A stretch of DNA of 64,000 nucleotides, from contig OX392536.1 in NCBI GenBank assembly GCA_947623455.1, positions 5,699,282 to 5,763,281 on the forward strand, given 5' to 3'. This DNA comes from Mimachlamys varia. Its lineage: Eukaryota > Mollusca > Bivalvia > Pectinida > Pectinidae. Shown here piece by piece: positions 12,507 to 26,700 of this stretch; within the stretch, counting starts at the first letter, position 1, and every line of letters starts with the position of its first letter. The notes under the pieces are model-generated. The model was given only the letters and a program-made list of their open reading frames with translations, did no database searches and was not told the DNA's origin. The translations under genes were made by a program, and so were the position numbers.

Positions 12507-13700
12507 ACATATTTGACCCCTGCGGCCTTGGAAGTAGGTCAAGGTAATTCATTTGAACAAACTTGGTAGCCCTTCATTCCAGCATGCTATGTACAGGCCA
12601 AATATCAGTGCCCCGGTGGACCTTTCCATTATTGAGAAGAAGTTTCTTTAAGATTTTAACATATTTGACCCCTGTGACCTTGAAAGTAGGTCAAGGTCAT
12701 TCATTTAAACAAACTTGGTAACCCTTCATCCCAGCATGCTTCATGTATAATATCAGCATCTAAGGCCTTTCAGTTATTGAAAATTTGCTTAAAGATGTTT
12801 TTACATATTTGATCCGTTTGACCTTGAAAGTAGGTCAAGGTCATAGATATGAGGAAAGCTTGTAGCACTCAATCCCAGGTACCTACTAGCCAAATATCAT
12901 TAACCTAGGCTTTTTGGTTAGTTAGGAGAAGATAGTTAATAGGTGATTTTTTTTTTTTACATATTTGACCCCTGTGACCTTGAAAGTGAGTCAAGTTTAT
13001 TCATTTGAACAAACTTGGAAGCCCTTCATCCCAGCATGCTACAGGACAAATATCATCACCCTATGCCTTATAATTACTGAGGATTCCTTTTTTTAAAAGA
13101 ATTTTACCACATTTGACCCCTGTGACCTTGAAAGTAGGTCAACGTCATGCATTTCAACAAACTTGGTAGCCCTTCATCCCAGCATGCTACAGGCCAATTA
13201 TCTGAACCCTTCGCCTGTCGGTTATTGAGAAGAAGTTCCTAAGAGATCTTTTTACATATTTGACCCCTGTGACCTGAAAATAGGTCAAAGTCATTGATAT
13301 GAGGAAACTTTGTAGCACTCCATCCCAGGTACCTAATAGCCAAATATCATTAACCTGGGCCTTTCGGTTAGTTAGGAGAAGATAGTTAAATGGTGATTTC
13401 TTTTTACATATTTGACCCCTGTGACCTTGAAAGTGAGTCAAGGTCATTGATATGAAAAAACTTTGTAGCACTCCATCCCAGATATGTACTTTCGAAATGT
13501 CATTACCCTGGGCCTTTCGATTAGTTAGGAGAAGATTGTCTAAGGTTTTTACATATTTGACCCCTGTGACCTTGAAAGTAGGTCAAGGTCATTGATATGA
13601 AGAAACCTTGTAGCACTCTATCCCATGTACCTTAACTAGCCAAATCTCAGCATCCTGTGCCTTTTGATTATTAAGAAGATTGTTCAAGTATACGGATGGT
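12507..13700 (+). repeat. 148-bp tandem repeat, about 8 units
   Basis: Unit starts (ACATATTTGACCCC or variant) lie at about 12507, 12659, 12803, 12959, 13106, 13254, 13406 and 13551, a spacing of 144-156 bp. Each unit reads TGTGACCTTGAAAGTAGGTC-AAGGTCAT, then a stretch with CAAACTTGGTAGCCCTTCAT or a variant, then a CCTTTCGGTTAGTTAGGAGA-type tail. Units 2, 3 and 8 keep an exact AGGTCAAGGTCA. A weaker ninth remnant lies near 13818. Small frames across units change from unit to unit, so the array is not coding. Confidence 0.92.
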
Positions 13701-13829
13701 GGACAACAACAGATGAAGCACGATGGCAATAGGACCCTGTGGATCAGATGACCTAAAAATACAATAACCCATGGCCAATGACTAATGGTCATTGTAAAGA
13801 AGAAGCTAAAATTATTAACACATTCAACT

Positions 13830-16800
13830 CCTGTTATCTTGATAGTGGGTCAACTTCTGGCCATTAATTTGAACAAACTTGGTAAACCTTAATCCCATTT
13901 GCATGTTACCTAAAATTTGGAATAACTATTGTAATTGAAGTCAGGCATAAATCATAAATGCTGACCACTTTGCATTGTTGAATACCAATGATTGATTGCA
14001 CTACGTTAAGCTTTACATGCATAGCACAATCAATTGTTGGTGTCCCAGTCTGCAACATTAGCCAATAGTCCTTTGCCCACGACTAGGAAATTTTGGTTTG
14101 GACAAGTGGAAATTCCTTGAAATTAATTTGAATTTCAATACATGAGTGTATATTTGTTATAACAAACCCAGCATTTTGCTTGTCTGGACTGGTGCTTGAA
14201 AATGTTAATGTCACAGACTGCATGGTGTCCGCCGATGACCAGGGGCCGGTTGTTCAAAGGTTGATTAAAAGTTATTCGAGGATTATAAAGCTCCACTAAA
14301 CCATCATTAACTTGATGACGTGCATCATTTCCAAAAAAATGTTACGTTGCACAAACAGTCATTAACTTTAAAGGAGGATTAAAGCTAATTGATTAACTCC
14401 CTGCTTTAGGGCTCCAGTAAACCATGATTAGATTGTCAAAATTGCAAAGTTCTACTTCTTGATGGCGATGAACCTGTTGTTTGATATCCTTGGAGTAGAA
14501 GGGAACGGGTTTCGTCGACTGCGAGTTTAATATCACCACAGGGAAATGTTACAAATGTACGCAGTTACGGGGGGAGTGGGTGTCAAATGAATGGGGGGTG
14601 GGGAGTGGTGGTAGATATGAACATAACACAATTGTGCTATATTTATATGCCCCCCCCCCCCCCCCCCCAACCTCTTCATTCAACCATAAATATATACAGT
14701 TTGAAACGTCACTGTCCCTAAGTAAAACTTAAATCAGCTAGAGCAAGGTAATGAAGGTATAACAGGTTTGGCAGGGCTGCATGGTTACAAATGTATCATA
14801 GGTATAGTGAGAGATCGCTTAGAACATCCAACAAAAAGAAGCAATGTGTAGGTAAACATCAACTACTTACAACTCACATATGTTTAAGGATATAGAGGGC
14901 ATAGTCTCTTCAGATGTTTTGCTTAATAATTTGGATACATGTAATCACATGTATCATATATCATTGGAAAAGCTATTAAATTTTCTATAAAATTAACTAA
15001 TAATGATAGTGTTAAAATTATTCACAATGCATAATAATAAATAATGAAGAAAAAAGTGGACAATTTTGAATTTGGATATACTTTCACATTTTCTTACAAA
15101 AACTGACAATACTTTTCCTATTGATGGACACAAAGATCATCTTCAAAAACGTGCCTCACGTTTTTCATACATGTTATAGAAAAGAAGTAATTTTGATTTT
15201 ATGGTCTCTGCATGGGTGGGATTTTCATGCCCAAACTCATAATAATTGGTTATAAAACATGTTATAGATAAATCCTTTAGAAAATGAGGCACATACGTGA
15301 TTGTTAGCAGGGTCATTCTTAACCTCCTTCAAACTTTCAAACAAATTGGTTCACAGATTCCAAAGTTAATATGGCCGAATGAAAGTGCTCTAAAGACCAT
15401 TTCCACTCTTTGAAATCAGATACCGCTGATTTCAGCACTTATCTGACCGATTCTGCCTACTGAACCATTAATCATGAATAGCCATGCGTTCATCAAGCTG
15501 TCCTAAAAAAAACTGAGCATGTATTGGTTCAAATATCTAAGAAATTAAATGAATATAAAAATATTTCTCGGTGAAATGCCTCTTTCCAGCAAAATGTCAG
15601 ACAAGCCACACGATAAGCCCATACCCATGCAATAACAAGGTCATTAGCTACGGTTCCTGTAGTAGTAGGGATACAGGGCCATAAATATTACATCAAAGAC
15701 TGCATCACAACTTGGAAGACTATGTAGCACAGTGCTAATGACTACTAGGGGTATATAACTGACCACACCACTGAATGCTTTGTAAACAGTCACAGTCATG
15801 CTGACCTGTATGTTCAAGTTCAATGTTAATTCAGAGTAATTGACACATTTATAAACATCATTTTGAATATTTTTTTGTTATATGATTTAGTAGAGTATGT
15901 TTGTAAATAATCAATTTTGCAAAAAAACAAAAACAAAAACAAAAAACATTGTTGGTCGCCCCCTTTCTATATCCTTAAGACAATCTATTGTATGTTTGTT
16001 GACATTTGCACTGACATTCCCATAATTTTGTAAAATGCAACTCTGATGACGTAGAACGTAATATCCCAAGGGGTTACTAAGTAGCAAAACGGCCTACTAT
16101 TGAGGGCGAGTGTTGCTTTTGTGGCATTTATGAATTTAAATGTCTAAATATTTTAAATTTTCATTTCTATTATATTCATATAATAATTTAAAATACAGTA
16201 GTACAGCATATAATCATAAAAAATACTGATTTACCCATACTTGCCAACTTTTTGAAATTTCCATGGGGGAGTTACGCGTGCTCAGAATTGAGAGCATAAA
16301 TAAGATGTATACATGTACATTCAGAGGGAAAATAACACTTTTAAATCGCTTCTTTTGAGCTTTTCTTTCAGATGAAATCATCAGACCTTTAAAAATAGGT
16401 TCAATTAAGCAGATTCCAAAGTTGAAAATGCAACATTTTAGGGTCCAAAATCGGGAGTCTCACTCCTAAATAGGGAGGGTTGGCAAGTATGTTTACCGAG
16501 CGTATTGTGAAGTGCGCCATTTACATGTACATTTGTACTTCTTATGAAATCGTTCCAGCAGGGTTACATTTATGTCCCTTCCACTGCTACGACGGTTAAT
16601 TAGAACAATAGCCCACTAATTTGATTATTCAGCAGTTGTATTTCATACATAGCTTATAAAATACCGCCATCAGTTTACACTTTTTCCAGGGCACTCGTTT
16701 CTGTAGCTATCATATTTCAGACTCTTCTTGTCCTGTATGTTTTTTTTGTGGTCACACTTGACTGGACGTATACGTAGTGCACTACTAGTTTACCTGTAGT

Positions 16801-17500
16801 TTAAATGTAGTGTACTACTAGTTTAAACATAGTGCACTACTAGTGCATTAGGGTGTAAAGGTTAATAGCTTACACTCAACTGTAGGGGCCTACATGTACA
16901 CAATGTACATTTGTACATAATTATATACACTGTATAAACAACAATAATTTTGAAACCAAAATTGTTCCGGGTTGATTAAATTTATCGTAGAAAAAGACAA
17001 ATTATCAATAGTTTAATTTAAACTGATACCAACCGCTAGAAATATGAAAGAAAGTTCATGAATCAATTATTTTTTTAAAGTGAAAGTAGACTTTGGTACG
17101 TATACGACAAACAAAATTTAAAAGCTATACCCACTCATAGTCAATTTACAATACAATAACTCAGCTCCATACGTACCTGTTGTCACATATCAACTGTTAA
17201 TAAGATTTGTAGTGATTCAGTTTGATCTGCTCGTCTCCATTCTTCTTCCTTTAGTTTGTTTCGTGACCCTTGCAATTGTCTAAAACGAAACTTGTTGTTT
17301 TGGGAATTCCATTTGTGAATCTAAACGAAGAAACGATTATGTTCCGGATTTTATCCTTTTTATGATTATTAATTATGACACACAAAGAAAACGTGTAAGC
17401 GAATTAAATTATATGTAAAAAATCTTTATACAATTTTGTGAATACAAGACCTCCATCATACTTTATTATTTGAGTTTGCATTGCAAAATTGATATCTTTT
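13830..17500. other. Intergenic DNA upstream of RNASEH2A, no gene seen
   Basis: No exon-like coding segment was recognised. Contents: a terminal-palindrome-like stretch with GGGGCCGGTTGTTCAAAGG near 14245, an 18-20 bp poly-C tract near 14651-14669, and three imperfect copies of a TAGTGCACTACTAGTTTAAA unit at about 16775-16850. Confidence 0.5.
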
Positions 17501-17605
17501 AAAATGATTATTCGGATTACCTTGGATTTGTCTTATTTAAGGGAAAATTGAAGAGGGGTCCCGAATACAAGTAATCGCGGGAAACGACATTGGAAAAAGC
17601 GAATC

Positions 17606-17732
17606 ATGGACCAAACAAAATACGAAGAAGACAACAGTAAAAACTGCGTACTCGATTCACCTGTACCAGCGTGTGCTAAGTCTGAGCCATGCTGGCTAGG
17701 GATAGACGAAGCTGGCAGAGGACCAGTCCTAG
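17606..17732 (+). CDS. RNASEH2A: RNASEH2A exon 1
   Basis: Encodes residues 1-42 plus one base. It carries the catalytic pair D34/E35 in GIDEAGRGP. The donor is CTAG|GTAATG. The N-terminal 30 residues are polar and not conserved, as usual in the family. Confidence 0.95.
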
Positions 17733-20700
17733 GTAATGTATTGTGTTGACATTTTAGCTGGTCCAGAGAACAGCAGTACATGTATTCCACTTTCCATGAC
17801 AGTGTGATAATGATGACACATTATTTTGACAGGTGATGAAAGTTGTTCGATTATAATTAATGTCCAGGTTCTACCGGCCTAAACCATCCCTGCAAGTTTT
17901 GCATGTCTCCTCTAGCTCCTCGTTATTGGGAAATTCAATTTCACTAAACTACACCTCTGTTAAGTGTACTGTGGGAAAATGGGTTATTAGCCTAAAATAC
18001 TGCTATATATACATAATGTATATTTACTACTGTCTGTGTGTATTCCTTTTTATTACCATTCTAAAGTAACCTAATCGGTACGGTAGGGCTGCTCGTTCGG
18101 CGTATGCTTCCCGTCGAGTAGCAGCTATCGCCGGTGTAGTCTATTTGTTTACATTGGTGTAGGCATCTGAGACGACCGGAATTAGGTGAGTTGCTGGAAG
18201 ACGTTCCGACCTCACTACGCATATGCTGTAGATTTGGCCAATCCGAACGGGTGTGCGATCTAGGTAAAATAGTACCAGGAGGCTGGGGGTATAACATAGG
18301 ATGCATGCACTATCAAACTCAGGGACTTGCGTGGCCGGTATCCGGCTGAACGGGAGAAGTATCTTCTTCGCCGAGTCCTGTATCAGCGCTGCCGTGTACT
18401 GTATCAGTACAGTCCCCCCCGGGAGAAGTATAATCTTCTCCACCCAGAGTCCTGTAGCAGGACTGTCGTGTACTATAGCAGTACAGCCCCGAATCCTGTA
18501 TCACGACTACCGAGCGTTGTATCAGCGCTGTACGTGTATACTGTAGCAGTACAGCCCCTTTCAGGAGAAGTATCTTCTCCACCCAGAGTCCTGTAGCAGG
18601 ACTACCGAGCGCTGTATCAGCGTTACACGTGTACTGTAGCAGTACAGCCCCTTTCGGGAGAAGTATCTTCTCCACCCAGAGTCCTGTAGCAGGACTACCG
18701 AGTGCTGTATCAGCGTTACACGTGTACTGTAGCAGTACAGCCCTGTTAGGGAACGTCAGGTTGTTGCTAGTTATTGGGCGTGTATTGGGCGGGGTTGGAT
18801 TACTAGTGTGGGGCAGTGTATCGGGTGGGGGTGGATTTCTAGTATATATCTTTGGGTTATCTATAGGCCTAAGTTTACCACGTGGGGGTTTATATAGATT
18901 AACTTCATACCAACGATCTTTACCGTATGTACAATGTCTTCTTTGTTCTAAGTGTATAATATTATATATCATTGTTGTATCTGTTGTTTGCCTTACTGAA
19001 CGGCTAACACAGTCGTGTACCATTAAATAAATATCAGTGAACTTTATCCAAAGTGTTGATTGGTTTATGATTTGTTTGCTCCTTCACATCTTGCGAACCT
19101 GAGTCTGACTGTAACAGACCGGACACAGTGGGGAACGTTCGTGGGAACAGCCCCGGGCCGGTGTCGGTAGTTTTGGGAAAACCCTAAATACTATACGATC
19201 ACTTTCATCTGCCGACACTGGACAGGCTCTCCCCACGGACGTCCTATTACAGTACACTACATGTATACGTACACATACAAAATGTATGTACAGTGTAGCT
19301 GTTACAGTGTACGAATTAATATTAGTGTCACCTTACCTCGGGACATGGTAAACTCGTCCAGAGTCACCTCGGCCAAAGTCACCTCCTCCCATGTGAATCT
19401 TGGTCTCGTATTTTATATAAAAAGTGGTTATATATTGTTAAAATATGTTAAATAATATGCATATGTTACATGATCATGAATAAACCTTGTGGTATATAAT
19501 TAGCCAGCGTTAAGGCCGTCAAGTCTAACGTCTGGATTTTTGGCTCAATGGTTAGAACGTTCGCTTTCCAAGCGGGAGTCCCGGGTTCAATTATTCCCGG
19601 CCCGGCCACAACAATGGCGTCACGAGCAAACATATTTTTCTGCCCCATCTGGTGATGACTGTTGTTGCCCTATGCATGGATCACCGTCATTTCGATGACA
19701 TGTGGTAGCTACCGTAAGTCAAATGGGTATGATCTCGAAGAGATGAAAAGGACTTCAAAATTAAGATGGGGAGGAGTGTGGTATAATTAGGCAGCGTTAG
19801 AATATTAATGTACCACATGTGCAGAATGAAGTTTTATTTTTTGTTCAAAATTTGGTAAAACTACAAAAACATACTTAAATAAAATCCATAAGATATCTAT
19901 TCATTTCAAAATTAAAAAAATACAGAAATAGTGCGCAATGATATCGGACCAAAACTTATATCATCACTAATGATGATATACAATTTCTTATATCATCACT
20001 AGAGATGATATAAGCAGTGATGATATAAGTTTTATCACGCTGATATTTTTTATATTTCACTGGTAAAAATGTAATAAATATATATATATTTTTTTGTCCA
20101 CAGGTCCAATGGTGTATGGAATTTGCTATAGTCCTATCTCTTTGAAAGAAAAGTTTGGAGAAATGGGATTCGCAGGTATGGATATTTATGGGCTTTTCAC
20201 ATCGGTAGCAATAGCAATATTCTATAGATAAATAAAATAAGGTGAACACATCTTATAAATCTGTATTCAGGGATATACATGTATAAGTGTACAGAAGTTA
20301 CAAATGACGGTACATATACAGAAAAAGAAAATTGTCAAATTTTTAGGGCAATTAATCTGCTCCTTTATCAAGACAGGAACGTGAAAGGTAACGTACGTAT
20401 CACAATTATATAACAGCTAGATGCACAGTAACTTATACGAAACAAAAATGCAATAAAAATTATGTTTAAGGCCCAATATAAGTAACTTCAGGAGATTCTG
20501 AAAAATTCTAAAAAAAATCCAGTTGATAATTATAACCATGCAAAAATAAGTCTAAAACGAAATAAACCTGAGCGGTAACTAACACTCGATCTTGACAGAA
20601 AAATCCAAAGAATTGAAAATGATTCAGGCTTGGCCCACTTCAACAACAAGCCGAAGTTAGAAGACAGTTCAAAATGGACGCTTGTTTACAAATACCGAGT

Positions 20701-23700
20701 TTCAACTGCTGCTGTACTGGTAACCGCGTAAGAATTCATCTTGAATATTGCTGATATCAGTTAATCTCAACTAAATCCATAAAAACAAAAAGTTATTTAA
20801 GGCTTGATTTTCGCTTCAAGTTTTGCCGAAAGTTACATATATTGGGCCTTTAACAAACAAATGTTACTTATATCAAATATGCTGTTAAATTGCATATCCC
20901 CTCAGTCAGCTTGTAACTGAAGGTAAATTACAGCTAATAACAAATCATAGCAGGGCTTTATCACCCCTCTTTTAAGGTCCGGTAAATGGACCCATTCCCA
21001 ATGAAAAAATGTGTGATTTTTCCCTATTTTCCTCTTAAAAATTGCCAATTCAGATGCTTGTTTGTCAAAATATCTCAAGACAGCCATCATGTCGATTATT
21101 TTTTCCCAATTTGATATCAGGGCTAGCGCTGATTCCCAAAACCCCCTGATAAAGCCCTGCTTTGCCAATGACTAAATAATTCATCTTGACTAGCCACTGT
21201 GTCTGCAAATATAAATATAGAGATTATTGAACTCAGATTGATATTATTATGTACTGTTCAAAGTCTAAATCCTGTCCCTTTTCCCTTTAAATAACTCCTA
21301 AATGTATGTGCAGCCGTCACGTGATCATGACCTCTGCAAATATCACTTCACCATATCATGTTATTGCCATCTGCATTCGCGTCACACGACTATAATCAAG
21401 GAACGGAGAGCAGAGAAAACGGAAATGTATGGAGCAGTCCATGATGTCCTATTTAAACCAATTAAATAATAACATTCTAACTAGCTAATGGAAGGATAAA
21501 ATGTAATGCCGGTCCTAATCCTGTCCTGAATCATTGGCCGACAACACTCTATTGTTCCTGATTGAATTTTAGTAGAATCAACAGTTAAACCCCAATTACT
21601 CGACCCCTCTTTACTTTGAACACCCCTCGTTAATATTCTTCAAAGAGTTTGTTTGGTCCCTACCAAGTTTGTACATATATCCAACCAACCTTGGATTACT
21701 CAAATACCAAGCCTTCCTCAAACTTTTGATCAGGTTGTTGGTCCCCACCAGTTTGAGTAAGTAAGGTTTTACTGTACATAGACATGTGAAAGAATAAGTT
21801 AAAACTTTAATTAGAAGTTGTAGTCATTCAGAAACACAAGCCATACATTTATCATTTTACAGATTCTAAGACGTTGACTGAGGAACAAAGGGAGAGTATT
21901 TTTGAGCGGATGGACAAGGAGACGGACACACTCCTGGGCTGGGTGGTCGAGATTCTCTCCCCTACATACATATCTAACAGTATGCTGAGCAGGTAATGTT
22001 AACTGTATCATTCTCAGTGACCATGGCTGTTAATTGATAATGTGTTTCCTGCTCTTTCCTCAAGCCTGACCTTTCTTTTCCATTTATGTTTGCATGTTAT
22101 TTAAGCTTTTTTCATTCACTGTATTTAACTTCCTTTTATTTAAACTTATTTTAAGAAAGAAAAAGAAAAAAAATCTTTTTCTGAGTTTTCTTTTTCCTAC
22201 ATACTAATTGCGATTGTATGTGACATTATACAACGAACTATTCCATGCTTTGTGTCTTCAGTGAATGAGATAATATTATAAGACTCTTTCATGACCAGGG
22301 GTGTAAGATAGGGAAATTCCACCCAAGGGGTTTTTCAATTTGGGGTTTTGCCAAATTTGAAAATCCTGAGGGTGGAATTTCCCTATCTTACACCTTTGGT
22401 CATGAAAGAGTATTTTTCTCTCATTTCAACTACCTGAGTAAGCTCAAAAACCATGAAAATATTTTTGACTGACGTCAATTTTGAAAATATCAACTTGAGC
22501 TGTTGTGATAAAAGCAAATGATACAGCGAGATTATAAGCATATATACCACAATTTGCAAACATACAGAAAAAATAATCTCAGCTTTCTAATGTACACAGT
22601 TGAAATATCGTAGAAGATTTTAATTTCATCACGTCACCATTTTTCTCTTTTCGGCATCAGATTTTACCGAACTCGTGATGTCACATCATTGTTGCGCCAT
22701 TGTGACGTCATGCCGTGGCTGTATTGCATGGGTAGATGTGTAATACAACCACAGCGATCTTAGGTATATTGCCCTAGTCCCAGGATCATGAAACAATCTT
22801 AGACTTAAGATTGTGCTTAGCCAATCATGTATGACGTTACTTTTTGAAATATTAATCGTGATTGGCTAAGTCAAAACTTAAGACAGATATAGACTTAAGA
22901 TTGTTTCATGATCCTGGGACCTGGAGAGGTCAGTATTACACACCTAGAAATGAGAGAAAATTAAGTCAAAACCTAGCTGTTGCATAATGTTGTGTAATAA
23001 GTAAAAATGTTTTAATTTCAGTTTCATTTGGTTAGTACTGTAATATAAATATAGTATAAAATGATGATGTGGTAACTGTTAATCCAGATTTTAGCTTTAA
23101 AATAAAAAAAAAGATTGTTTATCTTTCACAGGACAAAGTATAATTTGAATGCCCTATCACATGACTGTGCCATCCGACTGATACAGAATGCTCTTGACAA
23201 AGGCGTGCGAGTCACTGAGGTAAAAAATGATTATAAGAAATTATTGGATACTGAACAAGTACTGTTAGTGTGAATATTTATATGTACTTGAGTATATCTA
23301 GCAAAACTTATAAAGCTTCACAACAGAGAACCAAGGTGTAATGCATCGTGGGAAACCCATGGTACTCTTCTCTGATGTTTGCATCCCGTGGGCTAAAATG
23401 GAAAGAAACTCTCATTTTCGTACTAAATTAGTAGCCAATCATATCGATGGTGTCATCCGTGACTACATACAGCCGGGACATCAAGCCGGGGTATCCCGTT
23501 TCATTTGTAGCACTGCCTGTCAACAAAACCTGTCGATTGTGTTATAATTGTGTCGATTGTGGTTAAAATATAAGGTCCTGCTGTTCGGCGATTGACATTT
23601 GCGTTATGCCTACAGAAATATACTGGTCATGGTCACGGTAAAATGATCTAACCGAGTGTCACGAGAATCGACGATCTTGATTGGTCGAAATCTCCGAATA

Positions 23701-26700
23701 AACTTCTATTCGGGAAAACGAAGGTTAACACCGATTCTGGCCCATGTGATGCAAACGTCAGAGAAGTGTACCGTGGGTTTCTTGACGATGGGTGTAATGC
23801 TGCCCCCAAAACTCTTAAATATATTTCTGCTCTTTTACTAGATGTTGTGTAATCAGGTACGAGGAATGTGATTTTAAAAGCTACTTACGATTAAATTAAG
23901 TGGATAAGTTACATTGATTTATAATGCATTTTCTTTTTGTTAACTGCTATTTATCTGCATGGCAGTGTTATTATACATTGTGAGTTACTTCCCTTTGTTC
24001 ACCTGGGTCATTCGGAAATTCAAATGTTCAACCTTGTATTAAATTTTCTTCCATTTTCCCATATGTACAGAGATCCACAGTCCTTATAGATAATCTTAAT
24101 TAAATACATTGGTATTTATAAATTTAAAGGAACAAAATTTGATTTCCCCTTCATGCTGTACACATAAAAAAAACTACTTTAGCCCTGGCCCTGGTTTCAT
24201 CAACGTTCCTTAACTTAAGGAAACTCCTTAACTTAAAAATATCCATAGGAAAGCATTACAGAATTTTAGGGGAAACTCTTAAGTAAAGGAACTTTCCTTA
24301 AATTCTGTAATGCTTTCCTATTGAGATTTTTAAGTTAAGGAATTTCCTCAAGTTAAGGACGTTGATGAAACCAGGGCCAGGAGGCGCCTTCACTGTTAAT
24401 CTTTATCACCCCCCAACCCCCATCATTTCCCACCTAAGCATATAAAAGGCGAATTAAAGAGAATAATTATTAACTCATTCACCCATGAAATTGCTTTATG
24501 AACTGTTCCAACCTCTGAATTGGAAGAGTTCAAATATGTCTTCAGGGGTGAATGAGTTAAAGGTTGCATGTATTTCTTAAATTTAATAATTTGCTACAAG
24601 TGTATGTTTATATACTGTTTTAATTGAGAAACATCCATACAATGGTAGACTGGCATTTTTCTTTTTCAATGCCCAAACCCCACTCTTTCCCAACTATAAG
24701 CACAAAATAAGAGACAAAAACTATTAAAGGTGTATATCTTTGGTAACTTTCTAATGTTTTAATTGAGAAACCAACCACAAATTACAAGCAGGTATACACT
24801 ATATTAGACAATATATCTTCAAAATTTAATGTGATTATAAAATGTTTGTCCAGGTATATGTAGATACGGTTGGAGATCCGGTGAAGTACCAGACGAAGCT
24901 GAAACTTCTGTTTCCAGAGATTGACATCACTGTGGCCAAGAAGGCCGACGCCCTCTACCCCATCGTTGGAGCAGCCAGTATATGTGCCAAGGTAAGGATA
25001 TTTCTGTATAGGAAAGCCAGAGTTTTTACCAGGCATTCATAGGGGCCGGTATATACAAGGACCCATTCCCAGTTGATAGTTGACCCGATATTTTCCTAAT
25101 TTCTGGCTGTATTTTCCCAATTAGGGCTATAGTAAGTAAAAACTCATAAAATTGTAAACAAACTGAACATTGAAATATTATATGAATAATAGACTGGAGA
25201 TGTAACATAGATTAAAATACTTTTGAAAGAAACAGCACTTCTTTCTGTTATTCATATTTTTCTGCCTTGATATTATTTTCCCAAAATCCCAATTTGTAAA
25301 ATATACCGCTAATATTAATAATAATTTTTTTATGTTCTTATATATACCACTTAATCACAACCAGAAGGTCACATCAAATCTGTTCACAAATTGTTATCCA
25401 TGGTTATAGGGCTTTAGCAACCAGCCAATATCGTTCTCAACTACCTAGGAACGTACAACCAGTGCTGCCATATCGGCGCTCACAGCTAGCATCCAACCAC
25501 ATGCTTATTTTCGGCTTAGTAGACTGGAAGAAGCGGAGTATCTTGCTCAAGGATACAACACAAGTGCCGTAACAGGGACTCAAACATGAAACCCTTCGAT
25601 CACGAGCCTGGCGTCCTACCACTAGACCACAGTGCCTCTGGTTATTTTTCCCAATATTTGCTCCAGGGCCTTTTTCCAACATAGCTGGCAAAATCCCGGA
25701 AAGCATTACTGGAATTAAGGGAAGTTCTTAACTTAGGATTTTCTCCTTAAGTTCTGGTAAAGTTTTGCTTTACTATGGAGAACTTTAATAAAGGAATTTC
25801 CTTAAGTTAAGGAGCAATATTAGCCCAGAGTAACATGAATCTGTACACATTCAATGAAATATGCGAAGGAGCATCAACACTGACATCATCAGAAACCCAC
25901 GGTACACTTCTCTTTCGTTTGTATACAGTGGGTTAAAACAGACAGGTAATCTTCTTTTCCAGAAAGACTTAAATTCAGAGAATTTGACCAATTAGAATGG
26001 CCATTTCTCGTTGCACTTATATAGATAATTGTACCATGGTATACTAAGTATTTCTGTAGGCATGAAGCCGATATCGATGTCCGGTAGGACTTATTGTCAC
26101 CAATTATGTTGTTCAAACATATAATCGTACACAACCCACAGGTTTTCTTGACAGCTGCAAACAAAATATCCCGGCTGGATGTAGTCACAGATGAAAGAAC
26201 CAATATTATTTGCTACCATTTTAGTTAGAAAACAAGATTACCTGTCTGTTTTAGCCCACAGTATACAAAAGATAGAGAAGTGTACCATGGGTTTCCGACG
26301 ATGCAACACCAAAGATTCTGTTAAGGAAGGCACATTTTATTGTTGACATGGGAGACTGTAAGCAGTGGCAACTGGACACAGTTATAAATCCCCACGATCG
26401 TGATCACATGAGACTTTGCATAAGGACAGCCAAACAATGTCGAACCCCTTGCGAAGGGAACACAGAGGTTAAACCTAGATAGTGAGTGAGTGAGTGAGTG
26501 AGTGAGTGAGTGGAGACTAGGTCTTTGTTGGCCTCCCGTCATATGATGGAGGTAGGCTTAGAGAGGCCTTGATGCTGCTTCTTTTAATTTATTAAGTTTA
26601 TTACCCTTCGATCGAGCTTTCTTAATATCCTTGTGATGTCCATCAGGAGTTCCTGAACAAGACAGATGGTGGCTGATACATAGGATGTTGGATTACCGTA

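Noticed and set aside
18319..19023. 234-codon minus-strand frame
   Set aside because: Most of it is translation of the mini-hairpin array, with repeating peptides; the rest has no domain and lies in an RNASEH2A intron.
19556..19615. Functional tRNA-Gly gene
   Set aside because: The acceptor stem does not pair and the copy is bracketed by an 18-bp target duplication with a SINE body attached, so it is a SINE head.
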